Below, in pieces: positions 42,470 through 53,789 of a stretch of DNA of 64,000 nucleotides. Every line of letters starts with the position of its first letter. The stretch's first letter is position 1. Location of the stretch: NCBI GenBank assembly GCA_920105625.2, contig OV050030.1:103757698-103821697 (forward strand). The letters run 5' to 3'. The position numbers and the translations under genes are program-made. The stretch is from Clusia tigrina (Eukaryota > Arthropoda > Insecta > Diptera > Clusiidae). The notes under the pieces were generated by a model. That model was not told the DNA's origin. It searched no databases and was given only the letters and a program-made list of their open reading frames with translations.

Positions 42470-43410
42470 CGATAATTTTAATTGACAAGAGGCTCGAGTA
42501 CTTTATTGTCTCAAAATATCAAGATTTTATGGCGCTCCAGTAAAAAGTTACAAGCATTAGATTGTTGCAAACTTTGATAGGTATAGCACGCACAGTATAG
42601 AGATTAGGGCCATTTGAAGTTTTATCAGTGTTTGATTTGGGACTCAAGGGTAGCATACCTATGAGCGATAATTTTAATTGACAAGATGCACGAGCACTTT
42701 ATTGTCTCAAAATATCAATATTTTATGGCGCTCCAGTAAAAAGTTACAAGCATTAGATTGTTGCAAACTTTGATAGGTATAGCACGCACAGTATAGAGAT
42801 TAGGGCCATTTAAAGTTTTATCAGTGTTTGATTTGGGACTCAAGGGTAGCATACCTATGAGCGATAATTTTAATTGACAAGAGGCTCGAGTACTTTATTG
42901 TCTCAAAATATCAAGATTTTATGGCGCTCCAGTAAAAAGTTACAAGCATTAGATTGTTGCAAACTTTGATAGGTATAGCACGCACAGTATAGAGATTAGG
43001 GCCATTTGAAGTTTTATCAGTGTTTGATTTGGGACTCAAGGGTAGCATACTTATGAGCGATAATTTTAATTGACAAAAGGCTCGAGTATTTTATTGTCAC
43101 AAAATTTCAAGATTTTATGACGCTCCAGTAAAAAGTTACAAGCATTTGATTGTTGCAAACTTTGATAGGTATAGCACGCACAGTATAGAGATTAGGGCCA
43201 TTTGAAGTTTTATCAGTGTTTGATTTGGGACTCAAGGGTAGCATACTTATGAGCGATAATTTTAATTGACAAAAGGCTCGAGTATTTTATTGTCACAAAA
43301 TTTCAAGATTTTATGACGCTCCAGTAAAAAGTTACAAGCATTTGATTGTTGCAAATTTTGATAGGTATAGGACACACAGTATAGAGATTAGGGCCATTTG
43401 AAGTTTTATC
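42470..43410 (+). repeat. Run of near-identical single monomers
   Basis: Here the expansion is at the scale of single monomers. About five consecutive units carry the same gatagcacgcacag variant, and two adjacent ones share the private catacttatgag and gacaaaaggctcg changes (near 43,047 and 43,243, one monomer apart). This suggests very recent one-monomer duplications. Confidence 0.75.
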
Positions 43411-46400
43411 AGTGTTTTATTTTGGAGTGAAGGGTAGCTTAGCTATGGGCGATAATTTTAATTGACAAGAGGCTCGAGTATTTTATTGTCACAAAATTTC
43501 AAGATTTTGTTACCCTCCAGTAAAAGTTACAAGCATTTCAATGTTGCAAACTTTGATAGGTATAGGACACACCATATAGAAGTTCGAGCCATTTGAAGTT
43601 TTATCAGTGTTTGATTTGGGACTCAAGGGTAGCATAGCTATGAACGATAGCTTAAATTGACAAGAGGCACGAGTACTTTATTGTCACAAAATTTCAAGAT
43701 TTAATTACTCTACAGTAAAAGTTACAAGCATTTGATTGTTGCAAATTTTGATACGTATAGGTCGCGCAGTATAGAGATCAGGGCCATTTAAAGTTTTCTA
43801 TGAGCGATAGTTTAAATTGATAAGAGACACGAGTATTTTATTGTCACAAAATTTCAAGGTTTTATGGCGCTACAAAGTTACAAGCATTTGAATGTTTCAA
43901 ACTTTGCTAGGTGTAGTACGCACTGTATAGAAGTTAGGGCCATTTGAAGTTTTATGTGTGTTTGATTTGGAACTCAAGGGTAGCATAGCTATGAGCGATA
44001 GTTTAAATTGATAAGAGGCACGAGTACATTATTGTCACAAAATTTCAAGATTGTCTTACGCTCTAGTAAAAAGTTACAAGCATTTGAATGTTGCAAACTT
44101 TGAGAGGTGTAGGACGCACCGTATAGAAGTTAGTGCCATTTGAAATTTTATCAGTGTTTTATTTGGGACTCAAGGGTAGCATAGCTATGAAGATAGCTTA
44201 AATTGACAAGAGGCACGAGTAATTTATTGTCACAAAATTTCACGATTTTATTACTCTCCAGTAAAAGTTACAAGCATATGATTGTTGCAAATTTTGATAG
44301 GTATAGGACACCCACTATAGAGATTAGGGCCATTTGAAGTTTTATCAGTGTTTGATTTGGGACTCAAGGGAAGCTTAGCTATGAGCTATCGCTTAAATTG
44401 ACAAGAGGAACGAGTACTATATTGTCACAAAATTTCAAGGTTTTAAGACGCTACAGTAAAAATTTACAAGCATTTCAATGTTGCAAAGTTTGAAAGGTGT
44501 AGGACGCACCGTATAGAAGTTAGTGCCATTTGAAATTTTATCAGTGTTTTATTTGGGACTCAAGGGTAGCATAGCTATGAAGATAGCTTAAATTGACAAG
44601 AGGCACGAGTAATTTATTGTCACAAAATTTCACGATTTTATTACTCTCCAGTAAAAGTTACAAGCATATGATTGTTGCAAATTTTGATAGGTATAGGACA
44701 CCCACTATAGAGATTAGGGCCATTTGAAGTTTTATCAGTGTTTGATTTGGGACTCAAGGGTAGCTTAGCTATGAGCGATAATTTTAATTGACAAGAGGCT
44801 CGAGTATTTTATTGTCACAAAATTTCAAGATTTTGTTACCCTCCAGTAAAAGTTACAAGCATTTCAATGTTGCAAACTTTGATAGGTATAGGACACTCCA
44901 TATAGAAGTTCGAGCCATTTGAAGTTTTATCAGTGTTTGATTTGGGACTCAAGGGTAGCTTAGCTATGAGCGATAATTTTAATTGACAAGAGGCTCGAGT
45001 ATTTTATTGTCACAAAATTTCAAGATTTTGTTACCCTCCAGTAAAAGTTACAAGCATTTCAATGTTGGAAACTTTGATAGGTATAGGACACTCCATATAG
45101 AAGTTCGAGCCATTTGAAGTTTTATCAGTGTTTGATTTGGGACTCAAGGGTAGCATACCTATGAGCGATCATTTTAATTGACAAGAGGCTCGAGTATTTT
45201 ATTGTCACAAAATTTCAAGATTTTATGACGCTCCAGTAAAAAGTTACAAGCATTTGATTGTTGCAAATTTTGATAGGTATAGGACACACAGTATAGAGAT
45301 TAGGGCCATTTGAAGTTTTATCAGTGTTTTATTTTGGAGTGAAGCGTAGCATAACTATGAGCGATAATTTTAATTGACAAGAGGCTCCAGTATTTTATTG
45401 TCACAAAATTTCAAGATTTTGTTACGCTCCAGTAAAAAGTTACAAGCATTTGAATGTTGCAAACTTTGATAGGTATAGGACACACCATATAGTAGTTCGG
45501 GCCATTTGAAGTTTTATCAGTGTTTGATTTGGGACTCAAGGGTAGCATAGCTATGAGCTATCGCTTAAATTGACAAGAGGAACGAGTACTATATTGTCAC
45601 AAAATTTCAAGGTTTTAAGACGCTACAGTAAAAATTTACAAGCATTTGAATGTTGCAAACTTTGAAAGGTGTAGGACGCACCTTATAGAAGTTAGTGCCA
45701 TTTGAAGTTTTATCAGTGTTTGATTTGGGACTCAAGGATAGCATAGCTATGAACGATAGCTTAAGTTGACAAGAGGCACGAGTGCTTTATTGTCACAAAA
45801 TTTCAAGATTTTATTACTCTCCAGTAAAATTTACAAGCATTTGATTGTTGCAAATTTTGATACGTATAGGATGCCCACTATAGAGATTAGGGCCATTTGA
45901 AGTTTTAGCAGTGTTTGATTTGGGACTCAAGGGAAGCTTAGCTATGAGCGATAATTTTAATTGACAAGAGGCTCGAGTATTTTATTGTCACAAAATTGCA
46001 ATGTTTTAAGGCGCTACAGTAAAACGTTACAACCATTTGAATGTTGCAAACTTTGAGAGGTGTAGGACGCACCGTATAGAAGTTAGTGCCATTTGAAGTT
46101 TTATCAGTGTTTGATTTGGGACTCAAGGGTAGCATAGCTATGAACGATAGCTTAAATTGACAAGAGGCACGAGTGCTTTATTGTCACAAAATTTCAAGAT
46201 TTTATTTTCTCCAGTAAAAGTTACAAGCATTTAATTGTTGCAAATTTGGATAGGTATAGCACGCACAGTATAGAGATTAGGGCCATTTGAAGTTTTATCA
46301 GTGTTTGATTTGGGACTCAAGGGTAGCATACCTATGAGCGATAATTTTAATTGACAAGAGGCTCGAGTACTTTATTGTCTCAAAATATCAAGATTTTATG

Positions 46401-46899
46401 GCGCTCCATTAAAAAGTTACAAGCATTAGATTGTTGCAAACTTTGATAGGTATAGGACGCACAGTATAGAGATTAGGGCCATTTGAAGTTTTATCAGTGT
46501 TTGATTTCGGACTCAAGGGTAGCATACCTATGAGCGATCATTTTAATTGACAAGAGGCTCGAGTATTTTATTGTCTCAAAATATCAAGATTTTATGGCGC
46601 TCCAGTAAAAAGTTACAAGCATTAGATTGTTGCAAACTTTGATAGGTATAGTACGCACAGTATAGAGATTAGGGCCATTTGAAGTTTTATCAGTGTTTGA
46701 TTTGGGACTCAAGGGTAGCATACCTATCAGCGATAATTTTAATTGACAAGAGGCTAGAGTACTTTATTGTCTCAAAATATCAAGATTTTATTGCGCTCCA
46801 GTAAAAAGTTACAAGCATTAGATTGTTGCAAACTTTGATAGGTATAGCACGCACAGTATAGAGATTTGGGCCATTTAAAGTTTTATCAGTGTTTTATTT

Positions 46900-49800
46900 T
46901 GGAGTGAAGGGTAGCATAACTATGAGCGATTGTTTAAATTGATAAGAGACACGAGTACTTTATTGTCACAAAATTTCAAGATTTTATTACTCTCCAGTAA
47001 AAAGTTACAAGCATTTGATTGTTACAAATTTTGATAGGTATAGGACGCACAGTATAGAGATTAGGGCCATTTGAAGTTTTATCAGTGTTTGATATGGGAC
47101 TCAAGGGTAGCATAGCTATGAGCGATAATTTTAATTGACAAGAGGCTCGAGTATTTTATTGTCACAAAATTTCAAGATTTTATGACGGTCCAGTAAAAAG
47201 TTACAAGCATTTGAATGCTGCAAACTTTGATAGGTATAGGACACACCATATATAAGTTCGGGCCATTTGAAGTTTTATCAGTGTTTGATTTGGGACTCAA
47301 GGGTAGCATAGCTATGAGCTATCGCTTAAATTGACAAGAGGCACGAGTACTATATTGTCACAAAATTTCAAGGTTTTAAGACGCTACAGTAAAACGTTAC
47401 AAGCATTTGAATGTTGCAAATTTTGATAGGTATACGACGCACACTATAGAGATTAGGGCCATTTGAAGTTTTATCAGTGTTTGATTTGGGACTCAAGGGT
47501 AGCCTAGCTATGAGCGATAATTTTAATTGACAAGAGGCTCGAGTATTTTATTGTCACAAAATTTCAAGATTTTGTTACCCTACAGTAAAAAGTTACAAGC
47601 ATTTGAATGTTGCAAACTTTGATAGGTATAGGACACACCATATAGAAGTTTTGGCCATTTGAAGTTTTATCAGTGTTTGATTTGGGACTCAAGGGTAGCA
47701 TAGCTATGAACGATAGCTTAAATTGACAAGAGGCACGAGTACTTTATTGTCACAAAATTTCAAGATTTTATTACTCTCCAGTAAAAGTTACAAGCATTTG
47801 ATTCTTGCAAATTTTGATAGGTATAGCACGCACAGTATAGAGATTAGGGCCATTTGAAGTTTTATCAGTGTTTGATTTGGGACTCAAGGGTAGCATACCT
47901 ATGAGCGATAATTTTAATTGACAAGAGGCTCGAGTATTTTATTGTCACAAAATTTCAAGATATTATGACGCTCCAGTAAAAAGTTACAAGCATTTGATTG
48001 TTGCAAATTTTGAGAGGAATTGGACGCACCGTATAGAAGTTAGGGCCATTTGAAGTTTTATAAGTGTTTTATATTGGTGTCAAGGGTAGCATAGCTACGA
48101 GCGATAGCTTAAATTGACAAGAGGCTCGAGTACTTTATTGTCAAAAAATTTCAAGATTTTATTACGATCTAGTAAAAAGTTACAAGCATTTGAATGTTGC
48201 AAACTTTGAGAGTGTAGGACGCACCGTATAATAGTTAGGGCCATTTGAAGTTTTATCGCTTAAATTGACAAGAGGCACGAGTACTATATTGTCACAAAAT
48301 TTCAAGATTGTCTTACGCTCCAGTAAAAGTTACAAGCATTTGATTCTTGCAAATTTTGATAGGTATAGCACGCACAGTATAGAGATTAGGGCCATTTGAA
48401 GTTTTATCAGTGTTTGATTTGGGACTCAAGGGTAGCATACCTATGAGCGATAATTTTAATTGACAAGAGACTCGAGTATTTTATTGTCACAAAATTTCAA
48501 GATTTTATTACTCTCCAGTAAAAGTTAGAAGCATTTGATTGTTGCAAATTTTGATAGGTATAGCACTCACAGTATAGTATAGGTATAGAGATTAGGGCCA
48601 TTTGAAGTTTTATCAGTGTTTGATTTGGGACTCAAGGGTAGCATACCTATGAGCGAAAATTTTAATTGACAAGAGGCTCGAGTATTTTATTGTCACAAAA
48701 TTTCAAGATTTTATGACGCTCCAGTAAAAAGTTACAAGCATTTGATTGTTGCAAATTTTGATAGGTATAGGACGCACAATATAGAGATCAGGGCCATTTA
48801 AAGTTTTATCAGTATTTTATTTTGGAGTGAAGGGTAGCATAACTATGAGCGACAGTTTAAATTGATAAGGGACACGAGTACTTTATTGTCACAAAATTTC
48901 AAGGTTTTAAGGCGCTACAAAGTTACAAGCATTTGAATGTTTCAAACTTTGCTAGGTGTAGTACGCACCGTATAGAAGTTAGGGCCATTTGAAGTTTTAT
49001 CAGTGTTTGATTTGGAACTCAAGGGTAGCATAGCTATGAGCGATAGTTTAAGTTGATAAGAGGCTCGAGTACTTTATTGTCCCAAATTATCAAGATTTTA
49101 TGGCGCTCCAGTAAAAAGTTACAAGCATTAGATTGATGCAAACTTTGATAGGTATTGGACGCACCGTATATAAATTTAGGACGACCGTATAGAAGTTAGG
49201 GCCATTTGAAGTTTAATCAGTGTGTTATTTTGGAGTCAAGGGTAGCATAGCCATGAGCGATAGCGTAAATTGACAAGAGGCTCGAGTACGTTATTGTCAC
49301 AAAATTTCAAGATTTTATTACGCTCCGGTAAAAAGTTACAAGCATTTGAATGTTTCAAACTTTGCTAGGTATAGTACGCACCGTATAGAAGTTAGGGCCA
49401 TTTGAAGTTTTATGTGTGTTTGATTTGGAACTCAAGGGTAGCATAGCTATGAGCGATAGTTTAAATTGATAAGAGGCACGAGTACTTTATTGTCACAAAA
49501 TTTCAAGATTGTCTTTCGCTCCAGTAAAAAGTTAGAATCATTTGATAGTTGCAAATTTTGATAGGTATAGGACGCACAGTATAGAGATTAGGGCCATTTG
49601 AAGTTTCATCAGTGCTTGATTTGGGACTCAATGGTAGCATAGCTATGAACAATAATTTTAATTGACAAGAGGCTCGAGTATTTTATTGTCACAAAATTTC
49701 AAGATTTTGTTACCCTCCATTAAAAAGTTACAAGCATTTGAATGTTGCAAACTTTGATAGGTATAGGACACACCATATAGAAGTTCGGGCCAGTTGAAGT

Positions 49801-52800
49801 TTTATCAGTGTTTGATTTGGGACTCAAGGGTAGCATAGCTATGAGCGATAGCTTAAATTGACAAGAGGCTGGAGTACTTTATTGTCACAAAATTTCAAGA
49901 TTTTATTATGCTCGCGTAAAAAGTTACAAGCATTTGAATGTTGCAAACTTTGAGAGTGTAGGACGCACCGTATAATAGTTAGGGCCATCTGAAGTTTTAT
50001 CAGTGTTTGATTTGGGACTCAAGGGTAGCATAGTTATGAGCGATAACTTTAATTGACAAGAGGCTCGAGTACTTTTTTGTCTCAAAATATCAAGATTTTA
50101 TGGCGCTCCAGTAAAAAGTTACAAGCTTTAGATTATTGCGAACTTTGATAGGTATAGGACGCACAGTATAGAGATCAGGGCCATTTAAAGTTTTATCAGT
50201 ATTTTATTTTGGAGTGAAGGGTAGCATAACTATGAGCGATAGTTTAAATTGATAAGAGACACGAGTACATTATTGTCACAAAATTTCAAGATTGTCTTTC
50301 GCTCCAGTAAAAAGTTAGAATCATTTGATTGTTGCAAATTTTGATAGGTATAGGACGCACAGTATAGAGATTTGGGCCATTTGAAGTTTCATCAGTGCTT
50401 GATTTGGGACTCAATGGTAGCATAGCTATGAGCGATAATTTTAATTGACAAGAGGCTCGAGTATTTTATTGTCACAAAATTTCAAGATTTTGTTACCCTC
50501 CATTAAAAAGTTACAAGCATTTGAATGTTGCAAACTTTGATAGGTATAGGACACACCATATAGAAGTTCGGGCCAGTTGAAGTTTTATCAGTGTTTGATT
50601 TGGGACTCAAGGGTAGCATAGCTATGAACGATAGCTTAAATTGACAAGAGGCACGAGTACTTTATTGTCACAAAATTTCAAGATTTTATTACTCTCCAGT
50701 AAAAGGTACAAGCATTTGAATGTTGCAAACTTTGATAGGTATAGCACACACCGTATAGAGATTAGGGCCATTTGAAGTTTTATCAGTGTTTGATTTGGGA
50801 CTCAAGGGTAGCATAGCTATGAGCGATAACTTTAATGGACAAGAGGCTCGAGTACTTTCTTGTCTCAAAATTTCAAGATTTTATGGTGCTCCAGTAAAAA
50901 GTTACAAGCATTAGATTGTTGCAAACTTTGATAGGTATAGGACGCACCGTATATAAAGTTAGGACGCACCGTATAGAAGTTAGGGCCATTTGAAGTTTTA
51001 TCAGTGTTTTATTTTGGAGTCAAGGGTAGCATAGCTATGAGCGATAGCTTAAATTGACAAGAAGCTCGAGTACTTTCTTGCCACAAAATTTCAAGCTCCA
51101 GAAAAAAGTTACAAGCAAATGTTGCAAACTTTGAAAGGTGTAGGACGCACCGTATAGAAGTTAGGGCCATTTGAAGTTTTATCAGTGTTTGTTTTGGGAG
51201 TCAAAGGTAGCACATCTATGAACGATTGCTTAAATTGACAAGAGGCACGAGTACTTTATTGTCACAAAATTTCAACATTTTATTACGCTCGCGTAAAAAG
51301 TTACAAGCATTTAAATGTAGCAAACTTTGATAGGTGTAGGACGCACCGTATAGAAGTTAGGGCCATTTGAAGTTTTATCTGTGTTTTATTTGGATCTCAA
51401 GGGTAGCATAGCTATGAGCGATAGCTTAAATTGATAAGAGGCACGAGTACTTTATTGTCACAAAATTGCAAGATTTTATGACGCTACAGTAAAAAGTTAC
51501 AATCATTTGATAGTTGCAAACTTTGATAGGTATAGGACGCATAGTATATAAAGTGAGGACGCACCGTATAGAAGTTAGGGCCATTTGAAATTTTATCAGT
51601 GTTTTATTTTGGAGTCAAGGGTAGCATAGCTATGAGCGATAGCTTAAATTGACTAGAGGCTCGAATACTTTATTGTCTCAAAATATCAAGATTTTATGGC
51701 GCTGCAGTAAAAAGTTACAAGCATTAGATTGTTGCAAACTTTGATAGGTATAGGACGCACCGTATATAAAGTTAGGGCGCACCGTATAGAAGTTAGGGCC
51801 ATTTGAAGTTTTATCAGTGTTTTATTTTGGAGTCAAGGGTAGCATAGCTATGAGCGATAGCTTAAATTGACAAGAGGCTCGACTACTTTATTGGCACAAA
51901 ATTTCAACATTTTATTAAGCTCCAAAAAAAAGTTACAAGTATTTAAATGTTGCAAACTTTGATAGGTGTAGGACGCACCGTATAGAAGTTCGGGCCAATT
52001 GAAGTTTTATCAGTGTTTGATTTGGGACTCAAGGGTAGCATAGCTATGAGCGATAGCTTAAATTGACAAGAGGCACGAGTAAAATATTGTCACAAAACTT
52101 CAAGGTTTTAAGATGCTCCAGTAAAAAGTTACAAGCATTAGATTGTTGCAAACTTTGATAGGTATAGGACGCACCGTATATAAAGTTAGGGCGCACCGTA
52201 TAGAAGTTAGGGCCATTTGAAGTTTTATCAGTGTTTGATTTGGGACTCAAGGGTAGCATAGCTATGAACGATAGCGTAAATTGACAAGAGGCACGAGTAC
52301 TTTATTGTCACAAAATTTCAAGATTTTATTACTCTCCAGTAAAAGGTACAAGGATTTGAATGTTGCAAACTTTGATAGGTATAGCAAGCACCGTATAGAA
52401 GTTAGGGCCATTTGAAGTTTTATCAGTGTTTTATTTTGGAGTCAAGGGTAGCATAACTATGAGCGATAGTTTAAATTGATAAGAGACACGAGTACTATAT
52501 TGCCACAAAATTTCAAGGTTTTATGACGCTACAAAGTTACAAGCATTTGAATGTTGCAAATTTTGATAGGTATAGGACGCACAGTATAGAGATTAGGGCC
52601 ATTTGAAGTTTTATCAGTGTTTGATTTGTGACTCAAGGGTAGCATAGCTATGAGCGATAATTTTAATTGTCAAGAGGCTCGAGTATTTTATTGTCACAAA
52701 ATTTCAAGATTTTGTTACGCTCCAGTAAAAAGTTACAAGCATTTGAATGTTGCAAACTTTGATAGGTATAGGACACACCATATAGAAGTTCGGGCCATTT

Positions 52801-53062
52801 GAACTTTTATCAGTGTTTGATTTGGGACTCAAGGGTAGCATAGCTATGAGAGATCGATTAAATTGATAAGAGGCACGAGTACTATATTGTCACAAAATTT
52901 CAAGGTTTTACGACGCTCCAGTAAAAAGTTACAAGCATTTGAATGTTGCACACTTTCAGAGTTGTAGGACGCACCGTATAATAGTTAGGGCCATTTGAAG
53001 TTTTATCAGTGTTTGATTTGGGACTCAAGGGTAGCATAGCTATGAACGATAACTTAAATTGA
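46900..53062 (+). repeat. Degenerate satellite at array edge
   Basis: The monomer is still recognisable in every 200 bp, but units differ individually and I find no long higher-order period. There are internal deletions (a ttttatc-gcttaaattg join at about 48,257; a shortened unit at 51,090-51,125), small expansions (48,560-48,590), and a subfamily with a duplicated gcaccgtata segment. The forms gataagagac and gcgatagttt are common here and rare to the left. This is the part of the array closest to the transposon insertions. Confidence 0.8.
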
Positions 53063-53620
53063 GCACTCCAAGAGACTGGATTCACAGCAAAATCTGTGTT
53101 TAATATAAGGAATAGGGAAAAAATTCCGCAACCACTCTTTAGAATAGAACTATTACCAGGGAATATTAAATTAAAACAAAACGAAACCCCATTTACAACT
53201 TAAAATATTTTATGCATCGTAGAATAATAGTCGAGGAGCCTCACAAACGAAAAGGCCCAATACAATGCACAAACTGCCAAGAGTATGGGCATTCGAAATC
53301 GTACTGCACCCTACGTACTGTATGCGTTGCGTGTGGCGACTTCCATCCATCAAAGGAATGCAAGCTGAAGAAAAGTGAGAAGGATACAAAAAAATGCAGC
53401 AATTGTGGGGGGAATCATACTGCTAACTACAGAGGCTGCCCGATATATACACAACTAAAAATCAGTATGAACCAAACTGCTAAGACAGTTCGAACCCAAA
53501 AATATAGTGCTATACCTACCAACACAAACCATATTGGAAGCACCACCGAAAACATCTCTTCATCCACTAGCTATGCGAATGTACTGAAAACTGGTGTTTC
53601 TGATAAACCGAGTCACCCTA
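53063..53620 (+). pseudogene. Jockey-type gag (ORF1) fragment with three zinc knuckles
   Basis: This is the middle of a Jockey-clade ORF1, whose product is an RNA-binding gag-like protein that packages LINE RNA. From 53,063 one frame reads through a pre-knuckle region typical of Jockey gags (TGFTAKSVFNIRN, then PQPLFRIELLPG). A one-base frameshift in the C-run near 53,189-53,192 moves the reading to the frame that is open from 53,212. That part has three zinc knuckles: CTNCQEYGHSKSYC (C-x2-C-x4-H-x4-C), CVACGDFHPSKEC (C-x2-C-x3-H-x4-C) and CSNCGGNHTANYRGC (C-x2-C-x3-H-x6-C). The N-terminal part is missing through 5' truncation. The frame then runs into the inserted element and stops at 53,623-53,625. 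The satellite joins directly at the left. Confidence 0.9.
53610..53620 (+). repeat. Target-site duplication of the LOA-like element, left copy
   Basis: The sequence gagtcacccta, preceded by cc (53,608-53,609), lies in the Jockey gag immediately beside the 3' end of the minus-strand LINE. The same string, also preceded by cc, recurs at 59,311-59,321. The duplication is 11 bp if the two Cs on the right belong to the ribozyme start, and 13 bp if they are counted as target. Confidence 0.92.
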
Positions 53621-53789
53621 GGTAGGTAGGAGTGGCCGCCCAGTTTGCCAAAAGCACACTTGAACACACATAATGGCCCATTGTGATACCACGGTGTGGC
53701 GCCGTTCAAGCACTGACTAAAAAGGTTCCCATACTTGGGATGGTGATAGTCAGCGCAAGGACAGCGCCTGGAAAGGCACGACTCCCCCG
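53621..53789 (-). other. 3' UTR of the LOA-like element with short terminal repeats
   Basis: About 169 bp follow the ORF2 stop on the minus strand. There is no poly(A) tract. The element ends in two to three tandem TACC (CCTA) units, seen on the + strand as ggtaggtagg at 53,621-53,630, directly beside the target-site duplication. Short tandem 3' ends in place of poly(A) are known in several LINE clades, including I and LOA. The exact end is ambiguous by a base or two because the target begins with TAGG. Confidence 0.8.

Larger units (their letters stand above)
1..53062 (+). repeat. Satellite DNA array, ~196-bp monomer (left block)
   Basis: About 270-280 head-to-tail copies of one AT-rich monomer, all in the same orientation. 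Measured from the conserved agggtagcat motif, successive starts at 1, 197, 378, 574, 770, 952, 1148, 1344, 1539 and 1735 give spacings of 195-196 bp, with a second class of 181-182 bp. Conserved blocks in order are: gtagcatagctatgagcg, a ttgacaagaggc block, ctcgagta or cacgagta, ttattgtcacaaaatttcaag, a ctccagtaaaa or ctacagtaaaa block, ttacaagcattt, ttgcaaactttgatagg, a gacgcac block, gggccatttgaagttttatc, and gatttgggactcaa. Subtypes differ by linked changes, for example ggaagcttagc (a HindIII site), gaagatagctt, catacctatg and cataactatg. No coding potential is credible; short antisense open frames simply follow the repeat. The orientation sign is arbitrary. The family is not recognised. 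Confidence 0.97.

Noticed and set aside
1..53062. CRISPR-like array
   Set aside because: The repeats are contiguous with no unique spacers, the unit is about 196 bp, and the context is eukaryotic.
1..53062. Hammerhead ribozyme in the satellite, as known from some animal satellites
   Set aside because: The minus strand has ctgataaaac, which recalls the CUGAUGA core, but the sequence differs at a core base and I find no matching stem II, GAAA box and cleavage triplet in the right order.
1..53062. Assignment to a named fly satellite (1.688 family, pBuM and similar)
   Set aside because: The monomer length near 190 bp invites comparison, but I do not recognise the sequence and cannot run a search. 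A BLAST of one monomer against Repbase or Dfam satellites would decide.
1..53062. CENP-B box
   Set aside because: No match to the TTCG...CGGGA core was seen in the monomer on either strand.
53212..53625. Host zinc-knuckle protein gene
   Set aside because: The three knuckles, the pre-knuckle region and the adjoining Jockey-type pol mark it as LINE gag. It is truncated and frameshifted.
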